Positions 16,727-23,888 of a stretch of 29,327 nt of DNA are shown here, in pieces (position 1 is the stretch's first letter; each line of letters opens with the position of its first letter). The notes under the pieces are model-generated. The model was not told the DNA's origin. It worked only from the letters and a program-made list of their open reading frames with translations, and ran no database searches. The DNA lies in the NCBI GenBank assembly GCA_029571495.1, contig JAKPSO010000005.1:1-29327 (forward strand), given 5' to 3'. Position numbers and translations under genes: made by a program. Source of the DNA: Pseudomonadota bacterium. GTDB lineage: Bacteria; Pseudomonadota; Gammaproteobacteria; Burkholderiales; Casimicrobiaceae.

Positions 16727-18688
16727 TTACTTGTACAACACACTCGGCAGCCACAAACCGATGCTAGGGAAGATGTAGAGCAGCGCGAGGGCAATGACTT
16801 GGATCGCCATAAACGGCATCATCCCCAAGAAGATTTGGTTGAGCGTCACGTGCGGCGGCGACACCCCTTTCAAGTAGAACGCGGCCATCGCGACCGGCGG
16901 CGAGAGGAATGCCGTTTGCAGATTGAGGGCCACAAGCAACCCGAAGAACAGCGGATCAATGTTGAAGTGCGGCAGCAGCGGGATGAAGATCGGCATGAAA
17001 ATCACGATGATCTCGGTCCATTCAAGCGGCCAGCCCAACAGAAAGATGATCGCCTGAGCGAGCAGCATAAACTGCACGGGCGTGAGATCCATCGAAAGCA
17101 CCCATTTGTTGATGATTTCTTGCCCGCCCAACAAAGCAAACGCGGCAGAGAAGATGCTTGACCCGACAAACAGCCAGCACACCATGGCGCTCGTTTTTGC
17201 GGTGAGATAAACCGACTCTTTCACGACACCCATGTTCAGTCGTCGATACGCAGCGGCGAGCAACAAACCACCCATCGAACCCATCGCTGCGGCTTCGGTT
17301 GGCGTGGCGAGACCGTACACGATGGTGCCAAGGACTGCCATGATGAGCACCGCAAGTGGAAAGAACGACCCGAGCAGCATTTTGAAGATTTCGAGGCGCG
17401 CGAAATTGAAGATCGCGTAAAAAATCAGCAACGCGACGGTCCCCACGCCTAGCGCGATCCAGAACGTGGTCGGCGCCGCAACGCGCTCGCCCGCCGCGGC
17501 TTCAGTCGCAGCGGGCTTTGGATTTGGCGTCGCCGCTTTAGCTGCCGCGGTCGGTGCCGGTGCCTGCGCCTTAGCGACCTCGGCTGCGGGCGGCTCTTTG
17601 AGGCCGCCTTCCTGCGGCGGCTCTTTGAGACCACCATCGTCGGCTGGCGGCTCTTGCAAACCGCCGCTCGCGGCTTTGCTATCTTCACCGGAGAAGCCCG
17701 ATCCCATCTGCACCACGTCAGTCGTCACCGCTTCTTCCGGCGCAGTCACCATCCGGTAGCTCAAGCCCATCGCCGCAGTAAAGACAATCGCAGGCAGTAA
17801 CGCGATGGCGAGTTGCGACATTAGCGTGCGGCTCGGCGCATCGGTTTTGACTTTTCCTTGCACACCCGCGACAAGTCCGCGAACGACGTTTTTGCTAAAT
17901 GACGAGGAGATTTTCTCGGCGTAGTCGGGCAACGAAACGTGTCGATCAGCCTCGGCTAGCGGCGGTGCGAGTTGCGGTTTGATTTTCGCGACCACAATGA
18001 TGTAGCCCACGTACAAACCCGCGAGCATGATGCCGGGAAAGAACGCGCCAGCGTACAGCTTCACCACCGAAACGCCCGCCGTGGCTCCGTACACGATGAG
18101 CAGCACGGACGGTGGAATCAAGATGCCCAAGCAGCCACCTGCCGTAATCGCGCCCGCGGCGAGCCGCGTGTTGTAGCCGGCCTTGAGCATCGCTGGCATG
18201 GCGAGCAAGCCCATGAGCGTGACCACCGCACCGACAATGCCGGTGGCGGTCGCGAATACGGCACAAGTGATGACCGTCGCAACTGCGAGAGACCCCGGTA
18301 CGCGCGCCATGGCCAGATGCAAGCTCTTGAAGAGCTTTTCGATCAAGTTCGCGCGCTCGACTAGGTAGCCCATGAACACAAACAGCGGGATCGAAATCAG
18401 CACGTCGTTCGACATCACTGAATAGGCGCGTTGCACCATTAGGTCGAGCGTTTGCTGCACGGCCAGGTTCGGGTTTTGACTTCGAAACGCGAGCCAGGCG
18501 AAGATCATGCCCATGCCCATGAGCGTAAACGCCGTCGGGAAGCCCAACATGATGGCCACGACGATGAGGGCAAGCATAAGGAGACCCAAGTGGCCGTTGG
18601 TCATCTCCGACGGCGGCGGCATGAGGATAAACGCCCCCACCACCACGGCGACCAGAATGCTAAGGCCGAACCAGATTTCTTTTCTCAT
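16727..18688 (-). CDS. dctM: TRAP transporter large permease DctM, with an extended central loop
   Basis: This is the 12-TM-type large subunit of a tripartite ATP-independent periplasmic transporter; it imports an organic acid using an ion gradient together with DctQ and DctP. Hallmarks are PTAFTLMGMGMIFAW (about 51-65), GILIPPSVLLIVYGATAGVS (about 190-209), LATPTEAAAMGSMGGLLLAA (about 455-474) and the C-terminal LLVALNLQTAFLSPPVAMAAFYL. The 653 residues far exceed the usual 425-450. Extra sequence between the halves (about 255-425) comprises an added hydrophobic segment, a hydrophilic Pro/Ala-rich loop (about 325-408) with three GGL(K/Q)EPP motifs, and another hydrophobic segment. The ATG overlaps the dctQ stop as ATGA. 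Confidence 0.93.
   Translation of the reverse strand: MRKEIWFGLSILVAVVVGAFILMPPPSEMTNGHLGLLMLALIVVAIMLGFPTAFTLMGMGMIFAWLAFRSQNPNLAVQQTLDLMVQRAYSVMSNDVLISIPLFVFMGYLVERANLIEKLFKSLHLAMARVPGSLAVATVITCAVFATATGIVGAVVTLMGLLAMPAMLKAGYNTRLAAGAITAGGCLGILIPPSVLLIVYGATAGVSVVKLYAGAFFPGIMLAGLYVGYIIVVAKIKPQLAPPLAEADRHVSLPDYAEKISSSFSKNVVRGLVAGVQGKVKTDAPSRTLMSQLAIALLPAIVFTAAMGLSYRMVTAPEEAVTTDVVQMGSGFSGEDSKAASGGLQEPPADDGGLKEPPQEGGLKEPPAAEVAKAQAPAPTAAAKAATPNPKPAATEAAAGERVAAPTTFWIALGVGTVALLIFYAIFNFARLEIFKMLLGSFFPLAVLIMAVLGTIVYGLATPTEAAAMGSMGGLLLAAAYRRLNMGVVKESVYLTAKTSAMVCWLFVGSSIFSAAFALLGGQEIINKWVLSMDLTPVQFMLLAQAIIFLLGWPLEWTEIIVIFMPIFIPLLPHFNIDPLFFGLLVALNLQTAFLSPPVAMAAFYLKGVSPPHVTLNQIFLGMMPFMAIQVIALALLYIFPSIGLWLPSVLYK
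17589..17665 (-). repeat. Three 20-bp repeats encoding GGL(K/Q)EPP in dctM
   Basis: Three 20-base copies (17589-17608, 17616-17635, 17646-17665) share the core ggcggctctt on the + strand and encode GGLQEPP, GGLKEPP and GGLKEPP in the DctM loop. Their spacing is 27 and 30 bases, both multiples of three, so duplication kept the frame. Confidence 0.8.
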
Positions 18689-19311
18689 TTGTGATCTCCC
18701 CCTTGCCCGACAACCAACGCGTCCAGCTTGGCGATGTCTTCGTCTTTCACGTGCACCATGTCTTTAAGTTTCTCGACGTCGACCTCCTCCACGTCCTCGG
18801 CGCGTAATGGCCACGCTCCCGTTTGTAGGCACACGATGCAGCGCAAAATCTCGACGACACCTTGGATCAAGAGCATCGCGCCCGCGATCGGAATGATGGT
18901 TTTAAAGGGATAAATCGGCGGGCCGTCGGAAGTGATGTTTGAGATTTCTTTGATGGCCCACGACTCGGACGCATAGCCATAGCCCGCCCACGCCAGCGCG
19001 ATGACGCCAGGCATGAAGAAGAGTAAATACAGGGCCAAATCGAGCCCCGCCTGCAAGCGCGGCGGGAAGAAACCGTAGAGGACGTCTCCACGCACGTGGC
19101 CGTTCTTCGAGAGCGTGTATGCGCCAGCCATCATGAACATGGAGCCGTACATCATGATCATTACGTCAAACGCCCACGGATGCGGGTGATCGAGCACGTA
19201 GCGAGAAAACACTTCCCACGTAATGAGCAACGTCAGCGCCATGATTAGCCACGAAAACAACTGGCCGAGCTTGGTACTGACTTTGTCGACAAACAAGAAA
19301 AACTGCTGCAT
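18685..19311 (-). CDS. dctQ: TRAP transporter small permease DctQ
   Basis: DctQ is the 4-TM subunit that pairs with DctM. The 208-residue protein shows hydrophobic segments at about 17-37, 51-68, 88-110 and 136-155. It includes ALTLLITWEVFSRYVLDHPHPWAFD, the usual TM1-TM2 region. The C-terminal tail after about residue 165 is acidic and charged (EEVDVEKLKDMVHVKDED), longer than in minimal DctQ. The ATG at 19311 has AGGA 4 bases upstream; a TTG at 19326 is the alternative. Its translation start lies just past a terminator hairpin downstream of dctP. Confidence 0.9.
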   Translation of the reverse strand: MQQFFLFVDKVSTKLGQLFSWLIMALTLLITWEVFSRYVLDHPHPWAFDVMIMMYGSMFMMAGAYTLSKNGHVRGDVLYGFFPPRLQAGLDLALYLLFFMPGVIALAWAGYGYASESWAIKEISNITSDGPPIYPFKTIIPIAGAMLLIQGVVEILRCIVCLQTGAWPLRAEDVEEVDVEKLKDMVHVKDEDIAKLDALVVGQGGDHK

Positions 19312-19324
19312 AACTTCCTCGCTC

Positions 19325-19358
19325 AAAAAAAAGCCACCCGAGCGAGACTCGGATGGCT
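19325..19358 (-). terminator. Intrinsic terminator between dctP and dctQ
   Basis: Read on the - strand, AGCCATCCGAG (19358-19348) pairs with CTCGGGTGGCT (19342-19332) across all 11 positions, counting one U-G wobble. The loop is 5 bases and eight T residues follow. It lies 18 bases after the dctP stop and 13 bases before the dctQ ATG. In TRAP operons the binding protein is needed in excess, and partial termination here would provide that. Confidence 0.85.
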
Positions 19359-19376
19359 ATCGTTCGCTACAACCGG

Positions 19377-20513
19377 CTATGCCTTGTTGCCGAAGAAGTG
19401 ATTCACCGCCATACGACGATTGACCACCGTGTCTTGCTCCCATTTCACCGCACGCGATGCGAACGCCTTTTGCGAAGCAACGATCTCTTTGAACAGTGGA
19501 TTCTCGGCGGACTTCTTGACCAGAATTTCTTCCCAGAGCTTGAGTTGGTCTTGAAGCACGGTGTCCGGCGTCTTGTAGAACTTCACCTTGTCTTTGGTTT
19601 GCAACTCGATGTAATCCTTCGAGTAGCGGTCGATCGCTTTCCACGACATATCGGCCGAAGCCGCCTCAACGGCACCCGCAATGATCGCTTTCATCTTCGC
19701 TGGCAGCGCGTCGTACTTCGGCTTGTTGAACATGATTTCAAATGTCTCGGCGCTTTGGTGGTAGCTCTGCAGCATGCACACTTTAGAGACGTCAGGGAAG
19801 CCAAGCACGCGATCCGATGTCGCGTTGTTGAACTCCGCGCCATCGAGCAGACCGCGCTCCATCGCGGGCACGATTTCTCCGCCAGGCAGCGCGTTCACAG
19901 CCGCGCCCATCGCGGTGAAAAGATCAATTGCCAACCCGTTCGTGCGGAATTTCAGGCCCTTGAAGTCGGCAGACTTGGTGATCGGCTTTTTGAACCAACC
20001 GAGCGGCTGCGTCGCCATCGGGCCGTAAAGGAACGACTGCACGGCGGTCATGCCGATCGATGCATACAGCTTCGCGAGGAGTTCCGCGCCGCCGCCGTAT
20101 TTGTGCCACGACAGCAGCATGTTTGCGTCCATGCCGAACGCCGGGCCGGAGTTCCACAACGCGAGTGCGTTTTGTTTGCCATAGTGATAGCCGAGCACGC
20201 CGTGGCCACCGTCCAATGTGCCTTTCGACACCGCTTCAAGCAAACCGAACGCAGGCACAACGGCACCGGCCGGGAGCACGTCAATGCGAAGGTCGCCACC
20301 GGTCATGTCGTTGACTTTCTTGGCGAAGTCAAGCGCGTATTCGTGGAAAATGTCCTTCGCAGGCCACGTACTTTGCCAACGCATGGTGATTGGACCCGCT
20401 TGTGCGCTGGAAAGCATCGGCGCGGCGATGGCGGCACCGCCGACAGCGGTCGCCGAGACGCGTTTCAGAAAGCTACGACGGGTGGAAATCTGCTCCGGCG
20501 ATGTCTTCGACAT
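19377..20513 (-). CDS. dctP: TRAP transporter substrate-binding protein, TakP/DctP family
   Basis: This is the periplasmic binding protein of the TRAP system. The ATG at 20513 has GGAGG 6 bases upstream. The N-terminus STRRSFLKRVSATAVGG is a clear twin-arginine signal, with likely cleavage after SSAQA (about residue 39). The mature part (ITMRWQSTWPAKDIFHEYA) and the internal segments GYHYGKQNALALWNSGPAFG, GWFKKPI, LPGGEIVPAMERG and DGAEFNNATSDRVLGF resemble TakP, the alpha-keto-acid binder of Rhodobacter, so a 2-oxo acid or similar monocarboxylate is the best guess. It is first in dctP-dctQ-dctM and separated from dctQ by an intrinsic terminator. The 378 residues are normal for TakP-like proteins. 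Confidence 0.92.
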   Translation of the reverse strand: MSKTSPEQISTRRSFLKRVSATAVGGAAIAAPMLSSAQAGPITMRWQSTWPAKDIFHEYALDFAKKVNDMTGGDLRIDVLPAGAVVPAFGLLEAVSKGTLDGGHGVLGYHYGKQNALALWNSGPAFGMDANMLLSWHKYGGGAELLAKLYASIGMTAVQSFLYGPMATQPLGWFKKPITKSADFKGLKFRTNGLAIDLFTAMGAAVNALPGGEIVPAMERGLLDGAEFNNATSDRVLGFPDVSKVCMLQSYHQSAETFEIMFNKPKYDALPAKMKAIIAGAVEAASADMSWKAIDRYSKDYIELQTKDKVKFYKTPDTVLQDQLKLWEEILVKKSAENPLFKEIVASQKAFASRAVKWEQDTVVNRRMAVNHFFGNKA

Positions 20514-20539
20514 AGTGTCCTCCAATAGATTTTTTGATG

Positions 20540-20586
20540 GCGCTAACGGAAGATTCGATTATGGTTAGTCGCCAAAGAAATTTCTT
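20540..20586 (-). promoter_or_regulatory. Dyad elements in the dctP leader
   Basis: A perfect 12-base palindrome, AAGAAATTTCTT (20575-20586), and an imperfect inverted repeat, GCGCTAAC (20540-20547) against GTTAGTCGC (20564-20572), lie 27 to 73 bases upstream of the dctP ATG. Both fall downstream of the putative sigma-54 start point. They could be an operator or leader hairpin; no known regulator is recognised. Confidence 0.35.
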
Positions 20587-20606
20587 AGTGCAAACCCTCG
20601 CGCGGT

Positions 20607-20622
20607 CGCAACGTACGGGCCA
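20607..20622 (-). promoter_or_regulatory. Putative sigma-54 (-24/-12) promoter for dctPQM
   Basis: On the - strand the sequence is TGGCCCGTACGTTGCG, matching the consensus TGGCACG-N4-TTGCW at 10 of 12 defined positions, with GG and GC correctly spaced. Transcription would begin near 20596, about 83 bases before the dctP ATG. Sigma-54 control of dicarboxylate and TRAP uptake genes by DctB/DctD-type systems is known, which fits the gene downstream. Confidence 0.55.
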
Positions 20623-20928
20623 CGTAGCAGCGCGTCACACTTAAATCGGAACGGCGGACAGGGGCTGTGTTTTTCAGTCGCAGCAGCTTATAGCTTTTGA
20701 GCTTCTTCGGCATTCCAACAGGCCAAAGTAGAGATTTGCCAGTAAAGTCGACTTTAGCGAAAATGCCTATCGCGGGGGCAGCTCACTGCCGGTCGGCACA
20801 AAAAGCTAATTGTCTTAAGGGGGGCGATCGCGAACGCAATCGCCAATGGCGCCGTGATGCGTCTTTGCGACACATTCACTTTCGGTCAATCGTAGGTCGC
20901 CGAAAAAGCGGTCGGAGGTAGCACAAAA
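20623..20928. other. Gene-free region upstream of the dctP promoter
   Basis: No convincing gene is seen in this roughly 300-base stretch. The only notable element is the 14-base palindrome at 20743-20756. A 74-codon open frame at 20697-20921 (+) has no recognisable ribosome binding site and no family resemblance. Confidence 0.5.
20743..20756. promoter_or_regulatory. 14-bp perfect palindrome, candidate upstream activator site
   Basis: TAAAGTCGACTTTA is perfectly palindromic and lies about 120-135 bases upstream of the putative sigma-54 element of dctP. That is the usual distance for an enhancer-binding protein site. A related core, AGTCGACTT, recurs at 29222-29230 upstream of the efflux pump. 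Confidence 0.4.
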
Positions 20929-20955
20929 GAAAAAGGGCTAGCCGAAGCTAACCCT
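20929..20955 (-). terminator. Intrinsic terminator after tRNA-Lys
   Basis: Read on the - strand, AGGGTTAGC pairs with GCTAGCCCT around a TTCG tetraloop (stem 20955-20934), followed by TTTTTC. It lies about 50 bases downstream of the tRNA 3' end, as expected for a single-gene tRNA transcript, and also insulates the dctP control region. Confidence 0.85.
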
Positions 20956-21007
20956 TTGATTTTTATTGCTCTTACTTGCTGTCGAATCTACAAACTTCTT
21001 CGAATTC

Positions 21008-21083
21008 TGGTAGGACGTGGCGGGCTCGAACCGCCGACCAACGGATTAAAAGTCCGCTGCTCTACCAACTGAGCTAACGTCCC
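21008..21083 (-). tRNA. tRNA-Lys (anticodon UUU)
   Basis: A 76-base gene read on the - strand starts GGGACGT and ends ACGTCCTA with an encoded CCA. Acceptor stem: seven pairs, the first a G-U. D arm: GCTC/GAGC. Anticodon arm: GCGGA/TCCGT with loop CTTTTAA. Variable loop: TGGTC. T arm: GGCGG/CCGCC with TTCGAGC. The anticodon TTT reads AAA and AAG lysine codons. Confidence 0.98.
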
Positions 21084-21093
21084 GAAGCCTTCA

Positions 21094-21123
21094 ATTATAG
21101 CCACAAGTCACAACATCTTGCAA
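21094..21123 (-). promoter_or_regulatory. Sigma-70 promoter of tRNA-Lys
   Basis: On the - strand a perfect -10 box TATAAT (21099-21094) follows a TTGCAA -35 box (21123-21118) at 18 bases. Initiation would fall about 4 bases before the mature tRNA 5' end, so little 5' trimming is needed. Confidence 0.7.
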
Positions 21124-21124
21124 G

Positions 21125-21145
21125 GCGGCGGCATTTGTGCGCCGC
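21125..21145 (-). terminator. GC-rich hairpin after folE2
   Basis: On the - strand, GCGGC-GCA pairs with TGC-GCCGC around a 4-base loop with one bulged base, 12 bases after the folE2 stop. There is no T-tract, so it may be a weak or Rho-assisted terminator or a 3' stabilising structure. It sits just before the tRNA-Lys promoter. Confidence 0.35.
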
Positions 21146-21157
21146 GGCATAGAGCGT

Positions 21158-21997
21158 TTACGGATGCAGCTTTCCGCGGCCGTGAATCTCGGCGTAGGCC
21201 GAATGGTTGTGAATGGATTCGAAGTTCTCGCTAGCGACAACGAAATCGCCGATGTTGGCATCGCGTTGGCACGCAAGCGCAATGTCGCGCACCAGATCTT
21301 CCACGAATTTCGGATTGTCGTACGCGCGCTCGGTCACAAATTTTTCGTCGGCGCGCTTGAGGACGCCGTACACCTCCGACGAAGCTTCCCGCTCAGCGAT
21401 GTCAATGAGTGCATCGATAGAAAGCGACGGCGAGGCCTCGGCACGAATGGTGATGTGCGAGCGTTGATTGTGAGCGCCGTAGTCCGAAATTTTCTTCGAG
21501 CACGGGCACAAGCTGGTGACGGGAGCAACCACTTCGATGGTGAGCTTTGTCGTGCCCGCCGCATTCGTCTCAGCGACGAATTTCACGTCACAGTCGATCA
21601 AACTTTGTGCACCGGAAACAGGCGCTGCTTTCCGTCGAAAATACGGAAACGCCATCTCAAGGTAAGCGGTATCGGCCTCAAGGCGTTCCCGCATCAATGC
21701 TTCCATGTGAAGGAAGCTCACTGAACTGATCGACGTTTCTTGTTCTTCAAGCAATTGAATGAACCGTGACATGTGCGTGCCTTTCACATGTTCAGGCAAG
21801 CCCACGTACATCGCAAACGTCGCTACCGTGCCCTGCTCGGCACCATCACTCACCGCAATGCGCATTGGGTAGCGCAACGCCTTCACGCCCACTCGTTGAA
21901 TCGCCAGATGACGTCCATCGGGCGACGATTGAGTGTCGTCTAAAGTTTGGGGAGATGCAGCGACTGCGGAATGCAGCGCTCGGTCAAACGCGTTCAT
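21158..21997 (-). CDS. folE2: GTP cyclohydrolase FolE2 (type IB)
   Basis: FolE2 converts GTP to 7,8-dihydroneopterin triphosphate, the first step of folate synthesis, and works with metals other than zinc, unlike FolE. The signature is TSLCPCSKKISDYGAHNQRSH. C164, H176, E218 and H263 lie at a constant offset of 17 from the metal/catalytic residues I recall for Neisseria FolE2 (C147, H159, E201, H246). RAYDNPKFVEDLVRDIA and SIHNHSAYAEI are also family-typical. The 279 residues are normal. The ATG at 21997 has no clear ribosome binding site. It is last in a probable operon, 25 bases after the glutathione peroxidase gene. No zinc-responsive (Zur) box was recognised. Confidence 0.94.
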   Translation of the reverse strand: MNAFDRALHSAVAASPQTLDDTQSSPDGRHLAIQRVGVKALRYPMRIAVSDGAEQGTVATFAMYVGLPEHVKGTHMSRFIQLLEEQETSISSVSFLHMEALMRERLEADTAYLEMAFPYFRRKAAPVSGAQSLIDCDVKFVAETNAAGTTKLTIEVVAPVTSLCPCSKKISDYGAHNQRSHITIRAEASPSLSIDALIDIAEREASSEVYGVLKRADEKFVTERAYDNPKFVEDLVRDIALACQRDANIGDFVVASENFESIHNHSAYAEIHGRGKLHP

Positions 21998-22022
21998 TAT
22001 TCAATTTTAGCGGCGACGCGGG

Positions 22023-22592
22023 CTAACGACCCTGTGCGAGCAACGCTTCGATTCGTTGGATGAGCTTGGCACTTTGGGGCTCAATCGCACTTTCAAAGCT
22101 CTCAACGCGTGTTCCGGCTCGGTCGACCAAATATTTGTGGAAATTCCAACGTGGAACAGCGCCGCTAGCTGCCGCCAAGCCTGCGAAAACGGGGCTCTTG
22201 CTCACTGGCATGAGATCGATCTTGCCGAAAACTGGAAAGGTGACGCCGTAGTTGACTTGGCAAAATTCCGCAATCTTTTGGTTGCTTCCGGGTTCTTGTC
22301 CGCCAAACGAGTTCGAAGGAAAACCCAAAATGGCAAGCCCCCGCTGCGCGTACTTTTTGTGCAGCTCCTGCAGGCCTTCATATTGGCCCGTATATCCACA
22401 CTCGCTGGCGGTGTTTACGATGAGTACCACGCGCCCAGCGTACTGGCAGAGCGATTGCGGCTTGCCGCCGGTGAGTAATTCGGCTTGATGGTTGAGCACC
22501 ACAGGGCATGTCTCTGCCGCCGCTGCGTCTGCAGATGCAAACAAGATGGCGACGGCCGCGAGAAACCGTGCGAAACGCGAGAATGAACTCAT
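22023..22592 (-). CDS. Glutathione peroxidase family thiol peroxidase, exported
   Basis: A cysteine-type member of the GPx family that reduces peroxides, often with thioredoxin in bacteria. A Sec signal peptide (about 1-26, ending ADAAAA) points to the periplasm. The peroxidatic Cys is C65 in NTASECGYTGQYEGL. The catalytic Gln (Q99 in FGGQEPGSN) and Trp-Asn (W149-N150, RWNFHKYLVD) complete the tetrad. The family FPCNQF block reads FPSNSF here, losing that Cys; C111 (IAEFCQ) could be the resolving Cys. The ATG at 22592 gives the clean signal peptide. A GTG at 22667 overlaps the upstream stop as GTGA but would add a 25-residue Arg-rich extension. It is followed by folE2. Confidence 0.88.
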   Translation of the reverse strand: MSSFSRFARFLAAVAILFASADAAAAETCPVVLNHQAELLTGGKPQSLCQYAGRVVLIVNTASECGYTGQYEGLQELHKKYAQRGLAILGFPSNSFGGQEPGSNQKIAEFCQVNYGVTFPVFGKIDLMPVSKSPVFAGLAAASGAVPRWNFHKYLVDRAGTRVESFESAIEPQSAKLIQRIEALLAQGR

Positions 22593-22663
22593 GGTGACGA
22601 CGATACCACGGCGCTGCACACAACGGTGGCGAACTCGAGCAGCTGATGGCGGCGCGATCGTCG

Positions 22664-23866
22664 TCACAGACGATAGCTTTGGTCAATCCGCGCGAGATTC
22701 TGCAGGCGGTCGACTGCACCGGCTTTGCCCACCACGAGCACCTTGAACAACTCGCCCATTTCGCTGGGGGCGAGCAGCTTTTGAATCGCTCCCGTTGCAG
22801 CAAAGCGCTCAACGTCTGTCGCGAAGTCGTGAGCCTGCAATCGCGACAACATGTCGGCAGCAAGGAGAAATTGGGCCTGCGTCGCGTAACAAATCACTCC
22901 TGCTCCGGCGTCGACTGCGGCCTCAGCCATCGCCGTGAAATCGACATGTGCCGTAATGTCTTGCAGGCCCGGCAAAATGAGCGGATCGAAATGCGCGCGA
23001 TGTTGAAAGTGACATGCAAGTGTCCCAGCTGCGCGGTCGTCCACATAGTAGCCACGCCTTGGGAAACCATAGTCGATAAAGCAAATCGCCCCGTCGCCAG
23101 ACAGGCGCTCGGCAAGCGTCGCCACAAGCGCTTCTGCCTCTAAATTTACTTCAGTCGTGTAACCCTCCATCGGCGGGATTCGCGCCCGAGCGGCATCGAA
23201 TAGCGGCCCGTCCGACAACGGATGCCAATGCCACGCAAAACCGTTGTCACCCGCCGCGGCACGCGCAACGCGGCCCTGTTCATAACGACCTGCGGCATAT
23301 CTCACAATCTCGCAAGGCACAGCATCAAGGACTTCGTTTGCGAGGACGAGTCCATCAATGCGCTCGGGCATCGCTTCACGCCAGGCCACATTTCTTTTGC
23401 GCAATCGCTCTTCTTGCCGTTGGCGCAGATCCGCGCTCACTTCGAGAATTTCGTAGCGCGGGACGGAGTCACGTTCACTGAACGCTGCAAGGAAGTCCTC
23501 GGCCAGCTTTCCCGTCCCAGCACCGAGTTCAAGCACTTGGCGTGGTGCCATCGGGCGAAATGCGTCCGCCAGCGCGGCGCCAAAGAACGAAGACAGCTCC
23601 GGGGCCGTCACGAAATCACCGCCGTGACCCAATTTCGTTGCGCCAGCGGTGTAGTAACCGAGCCCTGGGGCGTAGAGTGCGGCACGCATAAAATCAGCAA
23701 ATGAGATTGATTGCTGATTCGTTGCATCCGTCGGGGCTGATTCGATCAGTGCCCCGATGTGGTCGCGCACCTTGCCGCAATGATCGCTGGCATCCAAGGA
23801 CAAGGCCGGCAGCCCCTTCGTCGTGGGAGCGTGAATGTCCGCTGGGGCAAAAACGGGAGCGTGCAT
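22664..23866 (-). CDS. MidA/NDUFAF7-family SAM-dependent methyltransferase
   Basis: A class I methyltransferase of the COG1565/DUF185 family. The eukaryotic member NDUFAF7 methylates an arginine of complex I subunit NDUFS2; bacterial targets are not settled. Conserved features are ISFADFMRAALYAPGLGYY, KLGHGGDFVTAPELSSFFG, motif I VLELGAGTGKLAEDFL, LVLANEVLDAVPCEI and the C-terminal LPGLQDITAHVDFTAMA. The start is uncertain: the ATG at 23866 gives about 400 residues, with a low-complexity first 35. Another ATG at 23890 would overlap the divergent reductase gene. The stop overlaps a possible GTG of the peroxidase gene, so the three - strand genes probably share a transcript. Confidence 0.87.
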   Translation of the reverse strand: MHAPVFAPADIHAPTTKGLPALSLDASDHCGKVRDHIGALIESAPTDATNQQSISFADFMRAALYAPGLGYYTAGATKLGHGGDFVTAPELSSFFGAALADAFRPMAPRQVLELGAGTGKLAEDFLAAFSERDSVPRYEILEVSADLRQRQEERLRKRNVAWREAMPERIDGLVLANEVLDAVPCEIVRYAAGRYEQGRVARAAAGDNGFAWHWHPLSDGPLFDAARARIPPMEGYTTEVNLEAEALVATLAERLSGDGAICFIDYGFPRRGYYVDDRAAGTLACHFQHRAHFDPLILPGLQDITAHVDFTAMAEAAVDAGAGVICYATQAQFLLAADMLSRLQAHDFATDVERFAATGAIQKLLAPSEMGELFKVLVVGKAGAVDRLQNLARIDQSYRL

Positions 23867-23888
23867 GGCGTTGGGGGCAGCGGCCGGC

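Noticed and set aside
19353..20528. 391-codon open frame on the + strand opposite dctP
   Set aside because: It exactly shadows dctP, is rich in Arg and His, resembles no family, and dctP itself has a signal peptide, ribosome site and family motifs.
20697..20921. 74-codon open frame in the dctP upstream region
   Set aside because: No ribosome site, no family resemblance, and it crosses the likely regulatory palindrome.
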